From Candidatus Leucobacter sulfamidivorax (lineage in GTDB: Bacteria; Actinomycetota; Actinomycetes; Actinomycetales; Microbacteriaceae): DNA of 64,000 nucleotides. The DNA is taken from positions 124,001 through 188,000 of the forward strand of contig QZLF01000004.1 in assembly GCA_016771945.1 (NCBI GenBank). Direction: 5' to 3'. The notes beneath the pieces were generated by a model. The model saw nothing but the letters and a program-made list of their open reading frames with translations. It did not search any database and had not been told where the DNA came from. Position numbers and translations under genes: made by a program. The first letter of the stretch is position 1; each line of letters opens with the position of its first letter. Below are positions 34,864-43,629 of the stretch, piece after piece.

Positions 34864-34922
34864 GGGAGAGGTTCAAACCTTGAACAAGAGTAAGTGCGCT
34901 TGATTCGGTTTGAACCTCTCCC
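34864..34922. repeat. Perfect 16-bp inverted repeat
   Basis: GGGAGAGGTTCAAACC at 34864-34879 and GGTTTGAACCTCTCCC at 34907-34922, with a 27-base spacer. A related GGTTTGA/TTCAAACC motif recurs nearby (34825) and next to the similar gene at 26312. It could be an operator or recombination site for these helix-turn-helix proteins. From here to 35446 I see no recognisable gene. Confidence 0.8.
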
Positions 34923-35446
34923 TTATTGATCAGCTCTGCCGCCCCGCTCAAGGGTTATGTTGCAAGGCATGGTTTGCCAGGCAATTCGGCCAGCCGTTAT
35001 CGAATGCCAGTGACCGGTTGGATGCGTGAGCCGTTGCGAGCTGGTCCAGTTTCTGCCGCTGTGATCGCACATCGCCAAGCAGATCCCCCAAAACGCCATA
35101 CAAGTGTTTCGAGTGCTAGAACCTGTTGCTCGCGCGCACCCGACTGTGTAGTGCTTCGTAAGCTTCATCGGCACCGGCACCGGCACCGACATCGTAGATG
35201 CGTAGGGATAGTGCTCTCATGACAGCCAAGGTAATGATCTGGATGTTTTGGAGGAGCACTTCTCGCACCGGGCGTCGAGGGCTGGGGCAATCCCGACCCA
35301 TGAAGCTCTGGTGGTGGTGCGTTTCGATTGTGATGTCCCTGATATCACAACCCCACGCCCGCCCTTGCCTGTGTGGAGGCCACCCAAGCAAGGGCCGGGA
35401 AGGTGCGCCGTTCAAGTGTGCCACCATGGGGCGCTTTCTTGTGAGG

Positions 35447-35528
35447 TTATGAGGCGATTGCTTTGTGCGATCCGCCTTTGCCGACTTCGATCTTGCGGGG
35501 CTTCGCGGATTCAGCGACCGGGATGACC
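35447..35528 (-). pseudogene. Hsp20 (small heat-shock protein) C-terminal remnant
   Basis: The minus strand encodes VIPVAESAKPRKIEVGKGGS, then HKAIAS and a stop, the C-terminal tail of an alpha-crystallin protein with its I-x-V motif. The rest is cut off exactly where the IS3 fragment begins at 35529. Confidence 0.65.
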
Positions 35529-35766
35529 TGAATTGGCCTGGTTCTTGTTCCGACCGGTTTCCCTGTCAGCCGGTCGGTGACAGAAGCGTCTCGGTTTCAG
35601 CGTAGTACGCCTGTTCGACCTCGATCGGAGTACGCATATCGAGTTCCCCGTGGAGACGCTCATGGTTCCACCACCACACGTATTCGAGGGTCGCAAGCTC
35701 GACCTGCTCGACCGTCCGCCAGGGCCTTGCTGACGGATCAGTTCGGTCTTGTAGACCTTCATGGCG
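35529..35766 (-). mobile_element. IS3 fragment related to IS3-alpha
   Basis: The terminal repeat TGAATTGGCCTGGTTCTTGT is similar to that of IS3-alpha. It is followed on the minus strand by the orfB C terminus (KVYKTELIRQQGP, then WWWNHERLHGELDMRTPIEV) with a one-base deletion that shifts the frame. Only the last 240 bp remain. Confidence 0.82.
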
Positions 35767-35842
35767 CCCAGCAGATCAACCAAGAAGCGACTCACGGCAC
35801 CCAAGTAGCTGGTGAGCCACAGAGAGGAGCTCCTAGCACGAC

Positions 35843-35856
35843 TTGATCTAGGTCAA
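35843..35856 (+). promoter_or_regulatory. FNR/Crp-family box upstream of the metal operon
   Basis: TTGATCTAGGTCAA, one change from the FNR-type dyad TTGAT-n4-ATCAA, 93 bases before the HMA-chaperone start. A Crp/Fnr regulator is encoded in the same operon at 40342-41106. A small CCCCGTTTCGGGG hairpin (35919-35931) follows. Confidence 0.5.
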
Positions 35857-35948
35857 GGCTGAGGCTCTGTCAACACAATAGTCTGGGTCGTAAAGGCCAG
35901 GAACCTCCTGGTCGATCCCCGTTTCGGGGTGAAGCGAAAGGACTCATC

Positions 35949-36185
35949 ATGGCGAACGCTACTGACACCACCCACACTCTGCTGCGCGCCGAGGGTTTCT
36001 CGTGCCCGTCGTGCGTGACCAAGATCGAGAAGCAGGTCGGCAAGCTCGATGGCGTCGAGAACGTGACGGTGCACTTCGCCTCTGGTCGCGTTGAGATCGA
36101 CCACGATGAGACAAGAAGTTCCGTCGACGATCTCATTGCTGCTGTCGATAAGGCCGGCTATAAGTCGAAGGCCTCCGCGTTCTAG
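35949..36185 (+). CDS. Heavy-metal-associated (HMA) domain chaperone, CopZ-like
   Basis: 78 residues. A single ferredoxin-like HMA fold with the metal site FSCPSCVTKIEKQV (Cys-x-x-Cys, residues 19-22). It should bind Cu(I) or another soft metal and pass it to the P-type ATPase encoded 51 bases downstream. The usual GMTCxxC Met is replaced by FSCPSC. Confidence 0.9.
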   Translation: MANATDTTHTLLRAEGFSCPSCVTKIEKQVGKLDGVENVTVHFASGRVEIDHDETRSSVDDLIAAVDKAGYKSKASAF

Positions 36186-36236
36186 CCAAACGGCTCCTAA
36201 CGCACTAAGTTCACCAATTCGAAAGGCGGCACATTC

Positions 36237-38276
36237 GTGAACGCGTTCCGTAAGTGGCGGTATGGCAACTGGTTCATTCCCGTTGTCTCGGGCCTCCTCA
36301 TTCTCGTGTCGTTCGGCGTCGAAAAGCTCTTCGGCGGCAGCTGGAACGTCACGGTCGGTCCGCAATGGTGGATCGACGCTGGCGAACACGCCCACGGTTC
36401 TGGTCATGTGTTTACCCTTGCGAACGCGTTCATGCTCGCCGCAGCAATTGTCGCGGGGTACGGAATCGTCGTGAAGGCCGTCCGGGCACTGCTCGTAAAG
36501 TTCATCAGTATCGACCTGCTCGTATCGATTGCAGCGATCGGCGCGACACTCATCGGCAACTTCTGGGAAGCTGCCGCCGTGACGTTCCTCTTCGCGATCG
36601 GTCACGCACTCGAAGCCGGCACGATGAACAAGACCCGTGCAGCGCTCGCTGAGTTGGTCGCGGTGGCCCCCGACGTTGCAGTCGTGATGCGCGACGGTGA
36701 GCAGGTCGAGATCGCCGCACATCAGGTGCGCATGGGCGAGATCGTGCTCGTAAAGAACGGAGCGAAAGTTCCCGTCGACGGGCAGGTCGTGTCAGGCACC
36801 GGAGCGATCGACGAGGCATCGATCACGGGTGAGTCGATCCCTGTCGAAAAGACGAAGTCAGATCACGTGTTTGCGGGCACGATCTCGCGGGGCGGATTCC
36901 TACAGGTCATGGCGACCGGCATCGGAGCCGACACGACGCTCGCGCGCATCATTCACCGTGTCGAAGAAGCGCAGGATGCGAAAGCGAAAACGCAGGCATT
37001 CATCGACCGATTCTCGAAGTGGTACACGCCCGCGGTGATGGTACTCGCGCTTGCGGCGGGCCTCATCTCTGGTGACGTAGTGCTCGGCCTCACGTTGCTC
37101 GTGATCGGTTGCCCGGGCGCGCTCGTCATCTCGATTCCCGTGGCGATCGTAGCGGGAATCGGCCGCTCGGCCCGCAACGGGATTCTCATCAAGGGCGGCG
37201 AGTACCTCGAAACCTCGGCCAAGATCTCGGCCGTCGCAGTCGATAAGACGGGGACTCTCACCGAGGGCCGCCCGGTACTCACCGACATCGTTGTGCTCAA
37301 TCCTGAAGCGGATCGGCGCGAGGTGCTTCGCTGGGCCGCCGCAGCAGAAGCAGGGTCCGAGCACCCACTTGCCCGCCCGATCCTCGACACCGCACGAGAA
37401 GAAGGAGTGGCCCCCGAGGGCCTTCCGGGATCGGTCACACCGGTCGTGGGCAAGGGGATCGTGGCCGACGCTCACGGCAAGCGGGTACTCATCGGTAACG
37501 TGCCGCTGCTCGAACAGTACGGGATCGTGAACGACGCGGGGGCGGCTGTGGCTGCGAACAAACTGGCAGCGGCAGGCAAGACCCCCATGATTGTCGCGGT
37601 CGATGAGAGCGTGCTTGGCGTAATCGGTGTCGCAGATACGATCCGCGAGGATGCCCCCGAGATGATCAGGCGCTTGCACGCTAGCGGGGTGCAGAAGGTG
37701 ATGATGCTCACCGGAGATACGCGCCTTGTCGCCGAAGCCATCGGTGAGGCGGTCGGCATCGATGAGATCCATGCTTCGTTGCTACCCGAGGACAAGCTCG
37801 ACGCTGTCGCGCGGTTGCAGCGCGAGGGGCACACGGTCGCGATGGTGGGCGACGGCGTGAACGACGCCCCGGCCCTCGCGACCGCCGACATTGGTGTTGC
37901 CATGGGTGCAGCGGGCTCAGCGGTGGCCGTGGAGACGGCAGACATTGCCCTGATGGGCGACAACCTCTTGAAACTGCCCGAAGCAATCAGCCTCGCCAAA
38001 CGCACCGTGAACGTCATGCGCCAGAACATCTGGATCGCGCTCATCACCGTTGTCGTGCTGCTCGTCGGGGTCTTCGCAGGGGGTGTCACGATGGCTATCG
38101 GCATGCTCGTGCACGAGGGATCGGTGCTCATCGTAATCCTCAACGCGATGCGCCTGCTGCGCAACACCCAAGGAGCCACTGCGTTGTCGAGGAGTGAACG
38201 CGCCCGAGCCGCACATGAAACAGGCCGCCCGGTCGAACCAGCCACGGCCCAGAGTTCATCCGAACTTCCATCTTAA
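36237..38276 (+). CDS. P1B-type heavy-metal ATPase with CPG motif
   Basis: 679 residues, no HMA domain of its own. The ATPase signatures are complete: ITGESIP (actuator), DKTGTLTEG (phosphorylated Asp), GSEHPLARP (HP motif) and GDGVNDAPALATADIGVAMG. The intramembrane metal motif is IGCPGALVIS, that is CPG instead of the usual CPC or SPC. GTG start with GAAAGG upstream. The metal is not certain; the CopZ-like neighbour suggests a soft metal. Unusually, the cupin, oxidoreductase and methyltransferase genes follow in the same operon. Confidence 0.92.
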   Translation: MNAFRKWRYGNWFIPVVSGLLILVSFGVEKLFGGSWNVTVGPQWWIDAGEHAHGSGHVFTLANAFMLAAAIVAGYGIVVKAVRALLVKFISIDLLVSIAAIGATLIGNFWEAAAVTFLFAIGHALEAGTMNKTRAALAELVAVAPDVAVVMRDGEQVEIAAHQVRMGEIVLVKNGAKVPVDGQVVSGTGAIDEASITGESIPVEKTKSDHVFAGTISRGGFLQVMATGIGADTTLARIIHRVEEAQDAKAKTQAFIDRFSKWYTPAVMVLALAAGLISGDVVLGLTLLVIGCPGALVISIPVAIVAGIGRSARNGILIKGGEYLETSAKISAVAVDKTGTLTEGRPVLTDIVVLNPEADRREVLRWAAAAEAGSEHPLARPILDTAREEGVAPEGLPGSVTPVVGKGIVADAHGKRVLIGNVPLLEQYGIVNDAGAAVAANKLAAAGKTPMIVAVDESVLGVIGVADTIREDAPEMIRRLHASGVQKVMMLTGDTRLVAEAIGEAVGIDEIHASLLPEDKLDAVARLQREGHTVAMVGDGVNDAPALATADIGVAMGAAGSAVAVETADIALMGDNLLKLPEAISLAKRTVNVMRQNIWIALITVVVLLVGVFAGGVTMAIGMLVHEGSVLIVILNAMRLLRNTQGATALSRSERARAAHETGRPVEPATAQSSSELPS

Positions 38277-38291
38277 GAAAGGACCACACAC

Positions 38292-38723
38292 ATGAGTGAG
38301 AACCAATTCAGCGTCGGCGAGAAGGCGACGCACTTCATCATCGACGAGGTCGCGAAAGCAAACACGAATTTTCGTCAGGTGCTCTGGACGGGAAAGCATT
38401 CCCAACTCGTTGCGATGACGATCCCGGTGGGCGGGGAGATCGGCGACGAGGTGCATGACACCACCGACCAGTTGCTGAGTTTTGTGTCGGGCAGCGGAGA
38501 GGCCGACCTTGACGGCGAGACGCACACCGTTGATGCTGGCGACCTGTGCGCTGTCCCGGCCGGTACTCGCCACAACTTCCGCAACACTGGCGATGAGCCT
38601 TTGGTGCTCTACACCGTCTATTCACCTCCGGAGCACGCAATTGACGCGGAATATGCCACGAAGGAACTCGCTGATGCGGCAGAGGCTTCGGGTGAAGACG
38701 CTCCGCCACAGGCAACCACGTAA
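38292..38723 (+). CDS. Cupin-domain protein
   Basis: 143 residues. The cupin core has PVGGEIGDEVHDTTDQLLSFV and DAGDLCAVPAGTRHNFRN, the two cupin motifs with metal-ligand His and Glu. The ribosome-binding site GAAAGGA sits just ahead of the ATG, 15 bases after the ATPase stop. Reaction unknown. Such one-domain cupins often detoxify or sense small molecules. Confidence 0.85.
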   Translation: MSENQFSVGEKATHFIIDEVAKANTNFRQVLWTGKHSQLVAMTIPVGGEIGDEVHDTTDQLLSFVSGSGEADLDGETHTVDAGDLCAVPAGTRHNFRNTGDEPLVLYTVYSPPEHAIDAEYATKELADAAEASGEDAPPQATT

Positions 38724-38758
38724 GTGTCACTCACCTGGAGAATGAGGAGAAGTCAATA

Positions 38759-39664
38759 ATGTCGAAAGCGCTGGTCTTCGCCGCCTATGGCGGCCCCGAG
38801 ACGCAGGAACTCGTTGAACGCCCCGCTCCGGCGCCTGGGCCTGGAGAGCTCGCGATCGAAGTGAAAGCGGCCGGGGTGAACCCTGCTGACTGGAAGATCC
38901 GTGCGGGGCAGATGGGCTCCCACTGGCCGCTTCCCGCACCGATGGGCCGAGAGGCCTCCGGTGTCGTCACCGCCGTAGGCGCAGAGGTCGAGAACTTCGC
39001 TGTCGGTGACATGGTGCTCGGCCTCGCGGCCAAAGGACAGGGAACGTTCGCGAAGCACACGGTGTTGGATGCGGCACAAACCGTCCAGAAGCCCGAAGAG
39101 CTTTCCTTTGCTGACGCTGCAGCACTGCCTGTCGCAGGGGCGACTGCGTATGACGTGACGCACCAGATCGAGCTGGAACCTGGTCAGACGATGCTGATTC
39201 TTGGCGCCGGAGGCGGGGTCGGGCTGATGGCGGCGCAGATCGGCAATGTGCACAAGTTCACGGTCATCGGTGTGGCCAGTGCAGCGAAGCAGGAACTGGT
39301 GGAGTCGACCGGTGCGACGTTCGTTGCCTCCGGGGAGGGTGCGGCTGACCGGGTGCGTGCCATCGCGCCGGAGGGTGTTGATGTGCTCATCGACCTGGTC
39401 GGTGGGCAGGCGCTTCGTGATCTCGCGGTCGTCGCCAAAGACCCGACCGTCATCATCAGTACCGCAGACCCGACCACCGTGCAGCAACTCGGTGGCGTAG
39501 CGGTGGTGCGCACGCGTGAAGGGCTCGAGAAGGTCACCGGCGTCGCCCAGTACGGTCTCGTCGATCCGCAGGTGACGGACCGGTACAGTCTCGATCGGGC
39601 TGCGGAAGCCGTCGCCATGGTGGAGGCCGGGCACACTGCCGGCAAAGTGATCATCGAACCATGA
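38759..39664 (+). CDS. NADP-dependent quinone oxidoreductase-like (MDR family)
   Basis: 301 residues. The N-terminal GroES-like domain has AGVNPADWKIRAG and MGREASGVV, and the Rossmann segment is LILGAGGGVGLMAAQIG. The catalytic zinc cysteines of alcohol dehydrogenases are absent, so it is a quinone reductase-type enzyme. Its stop overlaps the methyltransferase start (ATGA). Confidence 0.88.
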   Translation: MSKALVFAAYGGPETQELVERPAPAPGPGELAIEVKAAGVNPADWKIRAGQMGSHWPLPAPMGREASGVVTAVGAEVENFAVGDMVLGLAAKGQGTFAKHTVLDAAQTVQKPEELSFADAAALPVAGATAYDVTHQIELEPGQTMLILGAGGGVGLMAAQIGNVHKFTVIGVASAAKQELVESTGATFVASGEGAADRVRAIAPEGVDVLIDLVGGQALRDLAVVAKDPTVIISTADPTTVQQLGGVAVVRTREGLEKVTGVAQYGLVDPQVTDRYSLDRAAEAVAMVEAGHTAGKVIIEP

Positions 39665-40329
39665 CCCAGCGGCCTGAGGCACCGACGGACGCCGTATTCA
39701 CAGCAGCACGGACGTCTGATCCTGTGGCCTCAATACACCGGGTGGCCGATGCATACGGGTCGCCTGAGGTTGATATCGAGGGCATTCTCGGTGCCGAGAT
39801 CTCACCGGATGACCCTGATCGTGCGGTCATCGAGCCGTGGGCCGCGACAGTCGATGGCCCCATTCTCGATGTCGGCGCGGGTACCGGGCGTTGGACCGGT
39901 CACCTCGCACGCCTCGGACACACGGTGGAAGGGCTCGAGCCATCGGATCGCCTCATCACGATTGCCCGAGCCAGACATCCCGCGGTTGTGTTCCATCACG
40001 ATTCCATCGAAGATCTCGCCCACTGTGCCACCCGCCGGGGCGGGATCCTTGCCTGGTATTCGATGATCCATATGAGCGCAGAAGAGCTACCACACGCTCT
40101 CGCGGTATTGCGCGCACGGCTGCATGACGGGGGATCTTTGCTGATGTCTTTCTTCGCAGGGCCACGGCTGGAGGCATTCGATCATCCGATTGCCGCCGCC
40201 TACCGGTGGCCGATGAACAAGACAGCCGAAGCCCTCACCCAGGCCGGGTTCGAACTGATTGTGCAGCACTCGAACCCGCGGTCGCCACACGCGTACATCA
40301 CTGCATGCGCCGCCCCTGGCTGCAGTTGA
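39661..40329 (+). CDS. Class I SAM-dependent methyltransferase
   Basis: 222 residues. SAM motif I is ILDVGAGTGRWTGHLA, followed by VEGLEPSDRLI (motif II acid), and the catalytic region has GILAWYSMIHMSAEELPHAL. The substrate is unknown; given the location, a metalloid or small toxic compound is possible. Translationally coupled to the preceding oxidoreductase. Confidence 0.85.
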   Translation: MTQRPEAPTDAVFTAARTSDPVASIHRVADAYGSPEVDIEGILGAEISPDDPDRAVIEPWAATVDGPILDVGAGTGRWTGHLARLGHTVEGLEPSDRLITIARARHPAVVFHHDSIEDLAHCATRRGGILAWYSMIHMSAEELPHALAVLRARLHDGGSLLMSFFAGPRLEAFDHPIAAAYRWPMNKTAEALTQAGFELIVQHSNPRSPHAYITACAAPGCS

Positions 40330-40341
40330 AGTGCGGGTGTT

Positions 40342-41106
40342 GTGCCACGAGTCGCCATACTAGAGGAGAAGCGAAGGGCGCCGTTGTCTGTATCAACCGA
40401 TGTGGATGTGGATCCATCAAATGATCTCTGCGTGGCTCGTGTACCGCTGTTTCAAGGGCTCACACATGCGCAGCAAGTGGAAGTTGCGGGATTTGCACGT
40501 ACCGTCCGATTAGACGCTGTCGAGCAGGCGTATACAGCAGGCTCGGATATGTCGCAGTTGATGGTGGTGCACACCGGTCAGGTGAAGATCGCTCGCACAA
40601 GTGCGGCTGGGCACGAGCAGGTGATCCGGGTCCTTGGGCCGGGCGACTTCATCGGAGAATCCGCGTTTCTCACCGGCACGAGACCGGATCACGCAGCAGA
40701 AGCGCTGGTGTATACCGAACTGTGCGTGTTCCGTCATGCCGATCTCGGGCGTCTCGTCGAGAAGCATCCGAGCATCGGGCTGCGCATGCTGCAAGGAGTG
40801 AGTCAGCGCTTGGATGATACTGAGGCGCGACTGGCTTCTGTCATCTCGGGAAACGTGAGCTCTCGTCTCGCCGATTACCTGCTCTCGCTCCCTGCGACGC
40901 CAGGGCCGCGAGGAGCCATCGACGTGACGCTGCCGCTCGCAAAGAAGGACATCGCTTCGCTCCTGTCCACGACACCAGAGTCCCTCAGTCGGCAACTTCG
41001 CAAACTCACCGACACCGGGGTGATCTCACAACAGGAGCAGGGGCGGATCACGATCACTGATGTGACCGCGCTCACCGCACTCTCAACCCTCACGAAGAGA
41101 GACTGA
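40342..41106 (+). CDS. Crp/Fnr-family regulator
   Basis: About 254 residues. It has an N-terminal cyclic-nucleotide-type effector domain (VLGPGDFIGESAFLTG), a dimer helix, and a C-terminal winged helix with KKDIASLLSTTPESLSRQLRKL. Start uncertain: GTG at 40342, or TTG at 40384 preceded by GAAGG. A few cysteines near the N terminus do not form a clear iron-sulfur site. It probably acts at the FNR-like box at 35843-35856, making the operon autoregulated. Confidence 0.88.
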   Translation: MPRVAILEEKRRAPLSVSTDVDVDPSNDLCVARVPLFQGLTHAQQVEVAGFARTVRLDAVEQAYTAGSDMSQLMVVHTGQVKIARTSAAGHEQVIRVLGPGDFIGESAFLTGTRPDHAAEALVYTELCVFRHADLGRLVEKHPSIGLRMLQGVSQRLDDTEARLASVISGNVSSRLADYLLSLPATPGPRGAIDVTLPLAKKDIASLLSTTPESLSRQLRKLTDTGVISQQEQGRITITDVTALTALSTLTKRD

Positions 41107-41164
41107 GAACAGCACCGTGCCAGCCCAGACCATCGCCCCACGTACCTCGGAAGCGTCACACGCA

Positions 41165-41209
41165 ATGTCATCGACGGTGGAATTTCTTCGCAACCGCAAG
41201 CTCATGATG
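41165..41209 (+). pseudogene. First 15 codons of the second P-type ATPase, cut by IS3-beta
   Basis: ATG at 41165 encodes MSSTVEFLRNRKLMM. IS3-beta is inserted after ATG at 41207-41209, and the same ATG reappears at 43911, where the ATPase frame resumes as MFVLVGLATG. The 3-bp target duplication is thus a start codon. Confidence 0.85.
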
Positions 41210-41263
41210 TGAAGCGCTCTGGGTTTGTTGGAGGCTCCTGATCTTGGAAACGAGGATGGAGTT

Positions 41264-41608
41264 ATGCCGAAGGAACAGAGTGTGGGGAAGCCGACGACGC
41301 GTCGCTACTCGGTCGAGGAGAAGGCTGCCGCGGTGCGGATGGTGAGGACGCTGCGCGCCGAGCTCGGCGTCACGCAGGGGACCGTGCAGCGTGTCGCGAC
41401 GCAACTTGGTTATGGGGTCGAGTCCGTGCGGACGTGGGTGAAGCAGGCCGATTTCGACGATGGCGTCACCACCGGCGTGAGTACTGCCGAGGCGCAACGA
41501 GTGAAGGAGCTCGAGCAGGAGAACCGGGAGCTTCGCCGCGCCAACGAGGTGTTGAAGAGGGCGGCGTCTTTCTTCGGGGCGGAACTCGACCGCCACTACC
41601 GGAAGTAG
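41264..41608 (+). CDS. IS3-beta orfA
   Basis: 114 residues. It has an N-terminal helix-turn-helix (RRYSVEEKAAAVRMVRTLRA and YGVESVRTWVKQA) and a C-terminal coiled coil (VKELEQENRELRRANEVL). ATG at 41264. OrfB lies in the -1 frame, as expected for frameshift production of the full transposase. Confidence 0.92.
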   Translation: MPKEQSVGKPTTRRYSVEEKAAAVRMVRTLRAELGVTQGTVQRVATQLGYGVESVRTWVKQADFDDGVTTGVSTAEAQRVKELEQENRELRRANEVLKRAASFFGAELDRHYRK

Positions 41609-42294
41609 TCGCGTTCATCGACGCGAACAAGGACGACGTCGTGGACGGTCGCCGGCTCGGGGTCGAGTTCATCTGCAGACTGCTGCAGGTGGCTCCGAGC
41701 AGCTACTACGCCGTAAAGACGCGCGCACCCTCGGCGCGGACGCTGCGGGACGAGGAACTGATCCCGCAGCTCGTCGAGCTCTGGGAGGCCAACTACCGGG
41801 TCTACGGGATCCGCAAGCTCTGGAAAGCGGCCAGCCGGGCGGGGATCACGATCGGCCGTGATCAAACCGCGAGGCTAATGCGCGCCGCCGGGATCGAGGG
41901 AGCGAGGCGGTCGAAGCGAGTGAAGACCACCCGGCCGGATCCTTCGTCGGCGCGGCACCCGGATCTGGTGAAACGGGAGTTCACCGCGACCGCCCCGAAC
42001 CGGCTTTGGGTCACAGATCTGACGTTCGTGCCGACCTGGGCCGGGGTCGCGTACGTGTGCTTCATCGTCGACGAGTTCAGTCGGATGATCGTCGGGTGGA
42101 GGTGCGCGTCGCACATGCGTACCGAGATGGTCCTCGACGCAATCGAGATGGCCCGCTGGTCGCGTGGCGCCCACCACGAGGATTTGCGGTGTCACAGCGA
42201 TGCCGGGTCTCAATTCACGTCGATTCGCTACGGCGAACGCCTCGCGGAGATCGGCGCGTCCCCGTCGATCGGGACCGTCGGGGACAGCTATGAC
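41593..42294 (+). pseudogene. IS3-beta transposase orfB, 5' part
   Basis: The integrase core runs from VAFIDANKDDVVDGRRLG through the DDE segment LWVTDLTFVPTWAGVAYV and HSDAGSQFTS to SPSIGTVGDSYD. It ends at Asp because IS110-B begins at 42295; the frame then reads CQSVST and stops. The rest is at 43646-43879. Confidence 0.92.
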
Positions 42295-42354
42295 TGTCAG
42301 TCTGTTTCTACCTGATCTCGCAAGGATTGGGGAGTCCCGGTCGGAGTGGTCTGG

Positions 42355-42504
42355 CTCGTGTTTTGATTGGCCCGCATGGTGCCTTTGCGTTGATCTGTCG
42401 GCCCTCCGCCCGGGCAGCGCAATAGAAGCGCTGCCACCGGACGAGGCGTGACCTAATAGGAGCCTGGAGCATACTTTCGATAGCGTCCCCGTGACAGTCC
42501 TGTC
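42355..42504 (+). ncRNA. Candidate IS110 bridge RNA core, copy B
   Basis: Four short motifs lie in the order expected of a bridge RNA. TTTTGATT (42361-42368) resembles the left target flank. GCGTT (42387-42391) is the complement of the right flank AACGC. GGAGCAT (42466-42472) is identical to the element's right end. TGACAGT (42492-42498) is the complement of the left junction ACTGTCA. An 8-bp hairpin GGCAGCGC/GCGCTGCC (42413-42435) separates the two pairs. Position 5' of the transposase matches IS621-type IS110 elements. The ends of the transcript are not determined. Confidence 0.55.
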
Positions 42505-42558
42505 CCCTCGCCGGTGACAGCGTGAACCCCACGATAACCGGCAGAGGAGAGCACCGCT

Positions 42559-43629
42559 ATGACCCAAGAAACACCCTCCCGTTCAGGGCACGTCGTGATC
42601 GGCGTCGATACGCATAAACATATCCACGTCGCTGCCGTGATGGACACGATCGGAGGGATCCTCGCGACACTTACGATCGCGACCGATACCGCCGGGTTCA
42701 AGCAGCTCCTCGCCTGGGCTGAGAGCTTCGGGAAGGTCATCTCCTTCGGGATTGAGGGGACTGGCTCCTACGGGGCAGGCCTCACCTCGTTCCTACGAAG
42801 GCAAGGCCATAAGGTCGTCGAGGTCTCGCGCCCTGACAGGCGGCTGCGCCGACTCAACGGCAAGTCAGACACCCTTGACGCGGAGAACGCCGCGAGAGCG
42901 GTGCTTGCAGGCTTCGCGACCGCAACCCCGAAGACGATGGATGGTGCGGTCGAGATGATTCGGCAACTGAAAGTCGCCCATGACACCGCAGTGAAGCAGA
43001 AAGCTGCGACGATGGTGACACTCAAAGCCATGCTCGTGCACGCACCAGAACAACTCCGCATCGAGACCGCCCGGAAGACACAGCGTACGCTCGCGCGTTA
43101 CTGTGCGGCATTCCGACCGCGCGGTCTCGAATCTCCAGAGGACGCGAACCGGCATGCCTTGCGGTCGCTTGCGAAGCGCTGGCTACGGCTCGACGAGGAG
43201 AGCAAGGAACTTACGAGCATGATCGAGGAACTCGTCCTCCAGCGTGCGCCCCATCTGCTCGACGAGTTCGGCATTGGCGTGGACACTGCCGCAGAAATCC
43301 TCATCGTGGCAGGAGACAACCCCGAGCGCATCAAGTCCGAGGCGGCGTTCGCGAAACTCGCTGGCATTAGCCCGATACCCGCTGGCTCTGGAATAACGAG
43401 TGGGAAGCACCGCATCAATCATGGTGGGCACCGGCAACTCAACGCCGCGATCTACCGGACCGTGATCGTGAGAATGCGATTCCACCAACCCACGATCGAC
43501 TATGTCGCCCGCAGAACCGCCGAAGGGAAAAGCAAACGAGACATCATCCGATGCTTGAAACGCTATGTCATCCGCGAGCTTTACCACCTGGTCAAAGTCA
43601 ACCCGAGAACCGGTGAGATCGTGAGTTGA
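42559..43629 (+). CDS. IS110-family transposase (copy B)
   Basis: 356 residues, intact, with the same DEDD and Tnp_20 motifs as copy A. It differs in one visible residue (RWLRLDEES for RWLLLDEES). GAGGAGAG lies upstream of the ATG. Confidence 0.96.
   Translation: MTQETPSRSGHVVIGVDTHKHIHVAAVMDTIGGILATLTIATDTAGFKQLLAWAESFGKVISFGIEGTGSYGAGLTSFLRRQGHKVVEVSRPDRRLRRLNGKSDTLDAENAARAVLAGFATATPKTMDGAVEMIRQLKVAHDTAVKQKAATMVTLKAMLVHAPEQLRIETARKTQRTLARYCAAFRPRGLESPEDANRHALRSLAKRWLRLDEESKELTSMIEELVLQRAPHLLDEFGIGVDTAAEILIVAGDNPERIKSEAAFAKLAGISPIPAGSGITSGKHRINHGGHRQLNAAIYRTVIVRMRFHQPTIDYVARRTAEGKSKRDIIRCLKRYVIRELYHLVKVNPRTGEIVS

Noticed and set aside
35171-35195. GGCACC triplet-like repeat, considered as a CRISPR or satellite
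   Set aside because: Only a few short perfect units with no spacers. No CRISPR array or cas gene was found anywhere in the window.
34926-35446. Several frames of 85-100 codons on both strands
   Set aside because: No recognisable motif, poor starts and mutually overlapping; probably decayed DNA between the inverted repeat and the Hsp20 remnant.
42316-42558. Short frames in the IS110 left end (such as 42308-42532 minus)
   Set aside because: They recur only because the element is repeated and have no ribosome-binding sites; the region is better explained as non-coding RNA.
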